Assembly: GCA_947447845.1 (NCBI GenBank)
Contig: CANFNO010000268.1
Location: 1-5,085, forward strand
Direction of reading: 5' to 3'
From: Burkholderiales bacterium
Lineage (GTDB): Bacteria; Pseudomonadota; Gammaproteobacteria; Burkholderiales; Burkholderiaceae
Length of the DNA: 5,085 bases
Each line of letters opens with the position of its first letter. Positions within the stretch are counted from its first letter, which is position 1. The notes under the pieces were generated by a model, which saw only the letters and a program-made list of their open reading frames with translations, was not told where the DNA came from and ran no database searches. The translations under genes and the position numbers were made by a program. Positions 1-5,085 of the stretch are shown piece by piece.

Positions 1-1
1 C

Positions 2-565
2 TGTGTTGCATGCAACGGCACCGGCGCTTATAAGCCACCGCCTCCTCCGTGCCCCCAATGCAAGGGTGCCGGAAAGACCGAGCGCAAGGTCTGGATGGTG
101 GATGTGCACATACAGGCCGGGGCCTTGGATGGCAGTGAAGTTCCTGAGGGCGATATAAAACTTAGGTCATCCTCAATTGACTCACCCAGAAAATTCAAAC
201 TGACGGTGCAAATCGAAAAGAGTCCCATCTTTAGACTGGACCATGACCGGCTCTCGGTCATCGTACCCATCAGCATTTTGCGATGGGCTTTGGGCGGGGA
301 CATCACAGTTCCCACGCTGGACGGCAGCATTCGCGTTCCCCGCCCTGAAAGATTCACCGGCTTATGGGTGCAAGGCCAGGGATGGCCGCAATTTGGAATG
401 GCCAACCAGCGCAAGTCACTGTTTGTGTTGCCAAAGATGATCTTCCCGGAGAGCCTCAGCGACCAGGAGCGGCACCTTTTGCAGGCGCTTGATGCTCGGT
501 GCAAGTTGCCGGAAGTGGAAGGGTGGAATCGCAGTGTGCAAGCCTGGATGGAGTCCGCGGCTTAA
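2..565 (+). CDS. DnaJ-family co-chaperone, C-terminal part (5' end outside window)
   Basis: Reading frame open from the left edge; 187 residues are visible and the N-terminus, including any J domain, lies upstream. Seen: two CxxCxGxG zinc-finger motifs (CVACNGTG at residues 1-8, CPQCKGAG at 17-24) joined by a linker with five consecutive prolines. A DnaJ-type substrate-binding beta region follows (about residues 33-160), with the family hallmarks KSPIF (73-77), VPIS (88-91) and ALGGDITVPTLDG (96-108), then a LSDQERHLLQ helix. In known DnaJ proteins these motifs would be the third and fourth finger motifs, and the beta region binds unfolded clients and passes them to DnaK in the cytoplasm. The protein departs from canonical DnaJ: the GEGEAG-type loop is missing or shortened, and the region after the LDG turn is divergent. 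I infer a DnaJ paralogue rather than the main dnaJ, which usually follows dnaK. The stop is followed by 91 bp before the carboxypeptidase gene, so co-transcription is possible but not shown. Confidence 0.85.
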   Translation, partial: CVACNGTGAYKPPPPPCPQCKGAGKTERKVWMVDVHIQAGALDGSEVPEGDIKLRSSSIDSPRKFKLTVQIEKSPIFRLDHDRLSVIVPISILRWALGGDITVPTLDGSIRVPRPERFTGLWVQGQGWPQFGMANQRKSLFVLPKMIFPESLSDQERHLLQALDARCKLPEVEGWNRSVQAWMESAA

Positions 566-656
566 TCCCACGCCGGGCGGCTATTCGGCTTGCGGTCTCT
601 ACAATGGAGTGGCGCCCGCTCGGGACGTCATTCCAACCAGCGAAAGTTTCCCGCAC

Positions 657-1796
657 ATGACCGCACTGCATATTTCCACCGCCTTTGATTCGGGTTCCAT
701 TGAAGTGCTCAGCCTGGATGACCCGCGTGATATTCGCCTGAATATCCGCAAGGACAATGCCAGCGAATTCGCGCAGTGGTTTCACTTCAGCCTGCAGGGC
801 GCCGCCGGTGTAGCGGTGGTTCTGAAGTTTCTCAATGCGGCCCAATGCGCCTACCCAAAGGGATGGGAAGGGTACTCCGTGGTGGCCAGCCACGACCGGC
901 AGCATTGGTTCCGCATCGATACCGAATATGACGGTCAAGTGATGATGGCGCGCGCTACGCCGGCGACTCAGTGCATGTACTTCGCCTATTTCGAGCCCTA
1001 CTCTTGGGAGCAGCACCTCGACCTGCTGGGCTCCGCATCCTCCTCGGAGCACGTCACGCAGGAGCATCTGGGATTGACCTGCCAAGGCCGCGATATGACC
1101 TTGTTGCGCGTGACCGATGCGGACAGCGCCACCCCCTTTTCAGAACGGAAGAAAGTTTGGGTGATAGCGCGCCAGCACCCCGGCGAGAGCATGGCTGAGT
1201 GGTTTGTGGAAGGCATGCTGGAGCGCCTGCTGGATGCCAGTGACTCGGTCTCACGTAGCCTGCTGCAGCAATGTGTTTTTTACGTGGTTCCCAATATGAA
1301 TCCCGATGGGTCTGTGTTGGGTAACCTGCGTACCAATGCGGTTGGAAGCAATCTCAACCGCGAATGGATGGACGCCACGATGGAGCGCTCACCCGAGGTC
1401 TTTCTGGTACGTCGCAGGATGTTGGAGGCAGGCTTGGACCTGTGTCTGGACGTGCATGGTGACGAAGGCCTGCCCTATAACTTTGTAGTCGGTTCGGAAG
1501 GAACGAAGGGCTATTCGCCACGCACCGCGGATTTGGAGAGCGTGTTCAAGGCGGCGTGGCTGGCGACCTGCCCGGATTTTCAGGATGAAGTGAATTACGG
1601 CGCCTGTGCGCCTGGCGCGGCCAATCCCACTTTGGCTACTAGCTGGATTGCACAGCAGTTCGGTTGCCTGGCATTCACCATCGAAATGCCTTTCAAGGAC
1701 AACGCCAAGCTTCCCGATCCTTCTGTAGGCTGGAACGGCGAACGTTCGCGCAAGTTGGGAGCCAGTGTGTTGCAGCCATTGCTGGCCGTTCTTTGA
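657..1796 (+). CDS. M14-family zinc carboxypeptidase, cytosolic CCP/Nna1-like branch
   Basis: A complete 379-residue protein with no signal peptide or membrane segment, so probably cytosolic. The N-terminal beta domain (about residues 1-115) starts with the typical ISTAFDSGSIEV and ends in FAYFEPYSWE (about 109-118), a signature of the cytosolic M14 branch. The catalytic domain shows the zinc ligands HPGE (H174, E177) and H267 in DVHGDE, the NPDG motif (215-218), NLNREW (232-237, with N234-R235 matching the substrate-carboxylate-binding Asn-Arg of carboxypeptidase A), and the general-base glutamate E343 in TIEMPF. All key residues are present, so it should be active. The family removes C-terminal residues; eukaryotic relatives remove polyglutamate from tubulin, while the substrate of the bacterial members is not known to me. 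The frame is open back to 489, but ATG 657 is chosen because relatives begin just before this ISxxFDxG segment and an earlier start would overlap the DnaJ gene. The ribosome-binding site is weak (gcgaaag, about 640-646). Confidence 0.93.
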   Translation: MTALHISTAFDSGSIEVLSLDDPRDIRLNIRKDNASEFAQWFHFSLQGAAGVAVVLKFLNAAQCAYPKGWEGYSVVASHDRQHWFRIDTEYDGQVMMARATPATQCMYFAYFEPYSWEQHLDLLGSASSSEHVTQEHLGLTCQGRDMTLLRVTDADSATPFSERKKVWVIARQHPGESMAEWFVEGMLERLLDASDSVSRSLLQQCVFYVVPNMNPDGSVLGNLRTNAVGSNLNREWMDATMERSPEVFLVRRRMLEAGLDLCLDVHGDEGLPYNFVVGSEGTKGYSPRTADLESVFKAAWLATCPDFQDEVNYGACAPGAANPTLATSWIAQQFGCLAFTIEMPFKDNAKLPDPSVGWNGERSRKLGASVLQPLLAVL

Positions 1797-1800
1797 TTTC

Positions 1801-1822
1801 CGAACATTGACGCTATTGTTCG
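1801..1822. repeat. Short inverted repeat after the carboxypeptidase gene
   Basis: CGAACA at 1801-1806 and its exact complement TGTTCG at 1817-1822 enclose a 10-base loop, starting four bases after the carboxypeptidase stop. The 7-mer GAACATT at 1802-1808 recurs directly at 1828-1834. There is no T-run, so this is at best a weak terminator. It could instead be an operator for the gene at 1893. The short arms also allow a chance occurrence. Confidence 0.35.
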
Positions 1823-1880
1823 TGCCTGAACATTAGGGTATGCCTGTGCGTTTCAGAGCACGCAAAATCCGGCCAACCAA

Positions 1881-1886
1881 AGAAGG
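1881..1886 (+). promoter_or_regulatory. Ribosome-binding site for the orphan gene
   Basis: AGAAGG lies six bases upstream of ATG 1893 and matches the purine-rich core complementary to the 16S rRNA 3' end. It favours 1893 as start over the overlapping out-of-frame ATG at 1840, and it is one of the clearer ribosome-binding sites in the window. Confidence 0.55.
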
Positions 1887-1892
1887 CCAAAA

Positions 1893-2417
1893 ATGTTCAA
1901 AAGTGAAAATTGCAAACGCAGCGCATATGTCAACCTGTCTATCGAGGCGCTATGGCTGGCGCGCGCAGTTCAAGACGCGTTCGACATACTTCTGGGCGAT
2001 CCAACTGAGGAATCTTCTTTTCATAGTGACCGGTCGAAGGTGCTAAGTATCAGCAGGGATGTATTTGAACGTTTAGGAACCTACGGTTATCGCAATGGAC
2101 ACGTGCAATCGCTCAACAATGAATGGACCGCGGCTTCGCGCACAGAATTTATTCGACAAGTCGCAGTGCATTGGCGTGCATTCATCGATGCTTCGTTTGG
2201 CATGACCTGCGCCTCGGAATTGATCATGTCTCTCACAGACTACGAGATCAGTGTCCTGGAGCAGGTGCTCAAACTGGACAAGGAAATCAGGACAAACAAG
2301 GAAGGCGTGGTCTTTTGCATGAGCCAAGATATGGAAACAAGGTCTCGGCATCAGACCATCCTGAGAGCGCTTCGATGCAGAAGCTATTTGGACTCCGTGC
2401 GGTACAGATTGGGTTAA
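1893..2417 (+). CDS. Hypothetical protein, 174 residues, unrecognised
   Basis: I do not recognise this protein. It is read as a real gene because it has a well-spaced AGAAGG before the ATG, is open for 174 codons, and ends three bases before a strong terminator. The sequence looks soluble and mostly helical: there is no signal peptide, no hydrophobic membrane segment, and no zinc or nucleotide-binding motif. A charged helical stretch (about residues 110-135, YEISVLEQVLKLDKEIRTNK) and a basic, Arg-rich C-terminus (from about residue 150) stand out. By hand count about 260 of 525 bases are G or C (about 50%), below the roughly 55-63% of sampled htpG lines. Six of 17 arginine codons are AGA or AGG, which are usually rare in high-G+C Burkholderiales. 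Together these suggest recent acquisition or a lineage-specific gene. It lies 96 bp after the carboxypeptidase and may have its own promoter, though I see no convincing one. Confidence 0.75.
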   Translation: MFKSENCKRSAYVNLSIEALWLARAVQDAFDILLGDPTEESSFHSDRSKVLSISRDVFERLGTYGYRNGHVQSLNNEWTAASRTEFIRQVAVHWRAFIDASFGMTCASELIMSLTDYEISVLEQVLKLDKEIRTNKEGVVFCMSQDMETRSRHQTILRALRCRSYLDSVRYRLG

Positions 2418-2420
2418 TTG

Positions 2421-2444
2421 AAAAGGGGCCGAAAGGCCCCTTTT
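2421..2444. terminator. Bidirectional intrinsic terminator between the orphan gene and htpG
   Basis: A perfect 10-bp stem, AAAAGGGGCC at 2421-2430 paired with GGCCCCTTTT at 2435-2444, closed by a GAAA tetraloop. On the plus strand it is followed by CTTTG after the T-run and begins three bases after the orphan gene's stop. On the minus strand the A-run becomes a T-run and the hairpin begins 25 bases after the htpG stop. It fits as a shared rho-independent terminator for two convergent genes. Confidence 0.92.
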
Positions 2445-2469
2445 CTTTGTCCGTCAATTCGCGAAGTCT

Positions 2470-4464
2470 TTACACCAGCAGTGCATTCACCCGTTTCACG
2501 TAAGCGGCGGGATCTTCCGGCAGTCCACCTTCGGCCAGCAATGCCTGGTCAAACAGGATGTGTGCCAAGTCATGGAAGTGCACCGAACCGTCCAACTTCT
2601 TCACCAGCGGGTGTTCGGCATTTACTTCCAGTACCGGCTTCATTTCCGGCGCGGTCTGACCGGCTTGCTTCAGCATGCGCGCCAACTGCGTGCTCATGCC
2701 ATGGTCTTGAACCACTAGGCAGGCCGGGCTGTCCACCAGGCGGGTGGTAACCCGCACATCTTCAGCCTTGTCTTTGAGCGCTTCCTTAAGCTTGGCCAGC
2801 AGCGGCTTGAAGGCCTCTGCGGCTTCTTCTGCAGCTTTCTTCTCTGTCTCGTCCTGCAGTTTTCCGAGGTCCACCGCGCCCTTGGCGACGCTTTGCAGCG
2901 GTGTGCCGTCAAAGTCGTGCAGGTAGTTCAGTGCCCACTCGTCCACGCGGTCGGTCATCAACAGCACTTCGATGCCCTTTTTCTTGAAGACTTCGAGCTG
3001 AGGGCTGTTCTTGGCTGCGGCCAGGGTGTCGGCTGTGATGTAGTAAATCGCCTCCTGGCCTTCCTTCATGCGTGCCTTGTAGTCAGCCAGGGAAACGGCA
3101 GGTGTGTCGCTCTGGGTGCTGGCAAAACGCAGCAGTTTGGACAGGCGTTCCTTGTTGCCAAAGTCTTCGCCCAGGCCTTCCTTGAGCACGGCACCGAACT
3201 CGGCATAGAACTTGGTGTATTTGTCAGCGTTCTTTTCCGCTTCGGCCTTGTCTTCGGCGGACAAAACGTCTGTCACGCCATCCGCACCGGCTTCTGGCAA
3301 CTTGTCGTTCTTCGCAAGGTCTTCCAGCATGGACAGCACGCGCTTGGTGCAACCTTCGCGGATGGCTTTGACGTCGCGGCTTTCCTGCAGCAACTCGCGG
3401 CTGACGTTGAGTGGCAGGTCGGCCGAATCGACCACGCCCTTGACGAAACGCAGGTAGGTCGGCAGCAGGGCCTCGGCATCGTCCATGATGAAGACGCGCT
3501 TCACATACAACTTCAGGCCACCCTTTTTGTCGCGATTCCACAGGTCCATAGGCGCTTTGCCGGGGATGTAGAGCAACTGGGTGTATTCGGTGCTGCCTTC
3601 GACGCGGTTGTGCGTGTGGGCCAGCGGCGCTTCAAAGTCGTGGCTGATTTGTTTGTAGAAATCGTCGTACTGTTCCTGGGTGATGTCTTTCTTGGCGCGG
3701 CTCCAGATGGCATTGGCCTTGTTGACGGTTTCCCATTCGCCGGTCTTGACCATGGCGCCGGGCTGACGGCCGCCATTTTCGTCACCGGGGGTAATCAAGT
3801 CGCCGTCTTTCCACTCTTCCTTTTCCATCTGAATGGGCAGGCTGATGTGGTCGGAGTACTTGTTGATGATGCCCTTGACCTTCCAGCTTTGGGCGTAATC
3901 CATGGCGTCTTCACGCAGGTGCAGGATGACGCTGGTGCCGCGCGCAGCACGCTCGATGCTTTCCACCTCAAAGGCGCCGCCTCCGCTTGCGCCACCGTCG
4001 CTGACCCAGCGCACGCCTTCAGATGCTGGCAGACCGGCGCGGCGCGATTCCACGGTGATCTTGTCGGCCACGATAAAGCCGGAATAGAAACCCACGCCGA
4101 ACTGGCCGATGAGTTGGGAGTCGGCCTTCTGGTCGCCACTTAGTTTGGAAACAAAGTCTTTGGTGCCGCTCTTGGCAATCGTGCCCAGGTTGTCGATGGC
4201 TTCTTGTTGCGAGAGACCAATGCCATTGTCGGTAATGGTCAGGGTCTTGGCGTCCTTGTCCAGAACCACGCGCACATTCAGTTCGGAGTCGCTCTCGTAA
4301 AGTCCGCTGTTGTTGATGGCTTCAAAGCGCAACTTATCACAGGCGTCGGAGGCGTTGGAAATCAACTCACGCAGGAAAATCTCTTTGTTGGAATACAGCG
4401 AGTGGGTAACCAAGTGCAGCAGTTGTGCGACTTCGGCCTGAAAGGAAAGGGTTTGCTTGCTCAT
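2470..4464 (-). CDS. htpG: HtpG, bacterial Hsp90 molecular chaperone
   Basis: A complete 664-residue protein. HtpG is an ATP-driven homodimeric cytoplasmic chaperone that remodels late-folding clients together with DnaK. The N-terminal GHKL ATPase domain (about 1-215) shows [11 protein letters not shown] (catalytic E33, Mg-binding N37), DNGIG (79-83), IAKSGTKDF (96-104), QFGVGFYS (121-128) and GTSVILHL (176-183). The middle domain carries [11 protein letters not shown], with R356 and Q360 matching the gamma-phosphate-contacting Arg and Gln. The C-terminal dimerisation domain follows, and as in other bacteria there is no MEEVD tail. It is about 40 residues longer than the 624-residue E. coli protein because of extra loops near residues 156-164, 225-241 and 388-413. 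The start matches the usual N-terminus ([24 protein letters not shown]), although no clear ribosome-binding site precedes it. A sigma-32-type promoter lies upstream and a bidirectional terminator lies downstream, so the gene is probably monocistronic and heat-inducible. Confidence 0.98.
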   Translation of the reverse strand: MSKQTLSFQAEVAQLLHLVTHSLYSNKEIFLRELISNASDACDKLRFEAINNSGLYESDSELNVRVVLDKDAKTLTITDNGIGLSQQEAIDNLGTIAKSGTKDFVSKLSGDQKADSQLIGQFGVGFYSGFIVADKITVESRRAGLPASEGVRWVSDGGASGGGAFEVESIERAARGTSVILHLREDAMDYAQSWKVKGIINKYSDHISLPIQMEKEEWKDGDLITPGDENGGRQPGAMVKTGEWETVNKANAIWSRAKKDITQEQYDDFYKQISHDFEAPLAHTHNRVEGSTEYTQLLYIPGKAPMDLWNRDKKGGLKLYVKRVFIMDDAEALLPTYLRFVKGVVDSADLPLNVSRELLQESRDVKAIREGCTKRVLSMLEDLAKNDKLPEAGADGVTDVLSAEDKAEAEKNADKYTKFYAEFGAVLKEGLGEDFGNKERLSKLLRFASTQSDTPAVSLADYKARMKEGQEAIYYITADTLAAAKNSPQLEVFKKKGIEVLLMTDRVDEWALNYLHDFDGTPLQSVAKGAVDLGKLQDETEKKAAEEAAEAFKPLLAKLKEALKDKAEDVRVTTRLVDSPACLVVQDHGMSTQLARMLKQAGQTAPEMKPVLEVNAEHPLVKKLDGSVHFHDLAHILFDQALLAEGGLPEDPAAYVKRVNALLV

Positions 4465-4499
4465 AGGTTCAATAAAGGTCTAAAACAGAGGATTTTGGT

Positions 4500-4528
4500 G
4501 GGCTCAAATGGCTTAACAGCCAAAGCCC
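4500..4528 (-). promoter_or_regulatory. Candidate hairpin at the 5' end of the htpG mRNA
   Basis: Read on the plus strand, GGGCT (4500-4504) pairs with AGCCC (4524-4528), and inside it TGGCT (4509-4513) pairs with AGCCA (4518-4522) around a TAAC loop. An asymmetric internal loop (CAAA opposite A) separates the two 5-bp stems. On the htpG strand the structure would begin at or within a few bases of the start site predicted from the sigma-32-like promoter, and it ends 35 bases before the htpG ATG. It could stabilise the transcript or be an operator. It does not cover the start codon, so it is not a classic RNA thermometer. Confidence 0.4.
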
Positions 4529-4533
4529 TGACT

Positions 4534-4561
4534 AATTGCGGTCACTTACGACGTTTTCAAG
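4534..4561 (-). promoter_or_regulatory. Candidate heat-shock (sigma-32) promoter for htpG
   Basis: On the minus strand CTTGAAA (4555-4561) is an exact match to the sigma-32 -35 consensus. After a 14-base spacer comes CGCAATT (4534-4540), which matches four of the six specified positions of the consensus -10 CCCATnT. The 11-16 base spacing range of the family is met. The predicted start of transcription is near 4526-4528, giving a leader of about 62-65 bases. htpG is a sigma-32 gene in E. coli, which makes the assignment natural, but the -10 is imperfect and no transcript data are available here. Confidence 0.6.
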
Positions 4562-4584
4562 TGCACAACTTTGTCGAGAGTTTG

Positions 4585-4848
4585 ATGCAAAATATCGTCG
4601 TGGCCACAACTCCTGACAAATCCAACCCTGCAAATCGCAAGCCTTCAGCGAAGCCTGCGCAGGATTTCTTTTTGGATCCCTTGCCGGTACCGGATGCCAC
4701 CGAAAGCAGTACCGACACGGCTTGGGGTTTGTGGGAGCACACGCTAAAGGGCTACGGCGATGCAGCGCAAAAACCGGAGGGTGTTGACGAACCTGGTTTT
4801 GAGGACACCGAGGTTTCGGGGCTGACTCCTCCGCAGGACAAACCCTAG
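4585..4848 (+). CDS. Small acidic, proline-rich hypothetical protein, 87 residues
   Basis: I cannot assign a function. The frame reads as a plausible protein: a low-complexity polar N-terminus (PDKSNPANRKPSAKPAQ, about residues 9-25), then FFLDPLPVPDATESSTDTAWGLWEHTL (about 27-53), which looks like a conserved core with aromatic residues, then an acidic Pro/Gly-rich tail. It has no signal peptide and no membrane segment. ATG 4585 is preceded by GAGAG (4576-4580) at four bases; in-frame GTG codons at 4561 and 4600 are alternatives, and the frame stays open upstream only as the shadow of htpG. It is divergent from htpG (120 bp between starts) and its stop is one base from the stop of the convergent pseudouridine synthase. 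I have an impression that similar short proteins sit beside chaperone or rRNA-modification genes in Comamonadaceae, but that is memory, not evidence. A non-coding or misannotated frame remains possible. Confidence 0.6.
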   Translation: MQNIVVATTPDKSNPANRKPSAKPAQDFFLDPLPVPDATESSTDTAWGLWEHTLKGYGDAAQKPEGVDEPGFEDTEVSGLTPPQDKP

Positions 4849-4849
4849 G

Positions 4850-5085
4850 TTAGAACCTTTCTGCCGGCGAAAGATAGCGCCATTGACCCACGGGTAAATT
4901 GCCAAGCATGACGCGGCCAATTCGTACCCGCTTGAGACCCACCACCTTTAGGCCCACCAATTCGCACATGCGGCGGATCTGGCGTTTTTTGCCTTCTGTC
5001 AAAACAAATCGCAACTGTTCCGGGTTTTGCCACTCGACTTTGGCGTGCTTGAGGGGTTGCCCGTCCAGGCTCAGACCGTGGCGCA
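4850..5085 (-). CDS. rluF: RluF-like 23S rRNA pseudouridine synthase, C-terminal part (5' end outside window)
   Basis: The last 77 residues are visible; the gene enters from the right edge and ends at TAA (complement of 4850-4852). The segment [20 protein letters not shown], followed by KRVRIGRV and [15 protein letters not shown], is the C-terminal part of the RsuA/RluB/RluE/RluF family catalytic domain. The RQIRRMCE form resembles RluF more than RluB (RNREVRRLWE) or RsuA (xHQVKRMFA). RluF converts a uridine in 23S rRNA (U2604 in E. coli) to pseudouridine. The S4-like RNA-binding domain and the catalytic aspartate would lie in the unseen N-terminal part, so activity and exact subfamily cannot be judged. 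No hairpin terminator is visible beyond the stop; transcripts of this gene and of its convergent neighbour would overlap. Confidence 0.87.
   Translation of the reverse strand, partial: RHGLSLDGQPLKHAKVEWQNPEQLRFVLTEGKKRQIRRMCELVGLKVVGLKRVRIGRVMLGNLPVGQWRYLSPAERF

Noticed and set aside
600..605. TACAAT as a -10 element for a carboxypeptidase promoter
   Set aside because: Five of six bases match, but there is no -35-like sequence 16-18 bases upstream and no extended TG, so a chance match is likely.
489..656. A longer N-terminus for the carboxypeptidase starting at 489
   Set aside because: It would overlap the DnaJ-like gene by 77 bases, and the extra residues are not like the family, whose N-terminus begins near the ISTAFDSG segment at 657.
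456..1085. A 209-codon open frame on the minus strand opposite the DnaJ-like and carboxypeptidase genes
   Set aside because: It overlaps two plus-strand genes with clear family motifs, and its translation shows no domain or sensible start context.
1840..2046. A 68-codon plus-strand frame overlapping the orphan gene
   Set aside because: It is out of frame with the longer gene at 1893, which has the better ribosome-binding site and ends at a terminator. Its translation is basic and unstructured.
2893..4143. A 416-codon open frame on the plus strand opposite htpG
   Set aside because: It lies entirely antisense to an unmistakable htpG gene. Its protein is rich in repeated Val/Phe/Gly/Gln/His and resembles no family, as expected for the complement of a high-G+C coding frame.
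4465..4584. A CIRCE/HrcA operator in the htpG control region
   Set aside because: No TTAGCACTC-N9-GAGTGCTAA-like pair is present; the inverted repeats found there have different arms.
1..5085. Mobile element, CRISPR array, tRNA, toxin-antitoxin or defence system
   Set aside because: No transposase or integrase motif, no array of spaced repeats, no tRNA-like cloverleaf and no recognisable defence domain was seen on either strand.

Overview
The window looks like ordinary chromosome from a betaproteobacterium, most likely Burkholderiales and probably Comamonadaceae (Rhodoferax/Polaromonas-like). The grounds are a base composition in the high fifties percent G+C in the sampled core genes, the sequence style of the long HtpG, and the RluF-like C-terminus. 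This placement rests on recognition of protein sequence, not on a database search.

Layout from left to right. (1) 2-565 (+): the C-terminal 187 residues of a divergent DnaJ-family co-chaperone, cut off by the window's left edge. (2) 657-1796 (+): a complete M14 zinc carboxypeptidase of the cytosolic (CCP/Nna1-like) branch. (3) 1893-2417 (+): an unrecognised 174-residue protein with lower G+C than its neighbours. A perfect bidirectional hairpin terminator at 2421-2444 follows and is shared with the convergent gene. (4) 2470-4464 (-): htpG, the bacterial Hsp90, complete. (5) 4465-4584: a 120-bp divergent intergenic region. It holds a good candidate heat-shock (sigma-32) promoter for htpG and a hairpin at the predicted 5' end of its mRNA. 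(6) 4585-4848 (+): a small acidic, proline-rich hypothetical protein. (7) 4850-5085 (-): the C-terminus of an RluF-like 23S rRNA pseudouridine synthase, cut off by the right edge. Its stop codon lies one base from the stop of gene 6.

Two chaperone-related genes (a DnaJ paralogue and Hsp90) occur here. They lie on opposite strands, separated by two genes and a strong terminator, so nothing in the sequence shows that they are co-regulated. I found no mobile element, CRISPR array, tRNA, rRNA, toxin-antitoxin pair or defence system. The items most worth a second look are the htpG leader, the low-G+C orphan gene, the bacterial CCP whose substrate is unknown, and the small conserved-looking gene opposite htpG.
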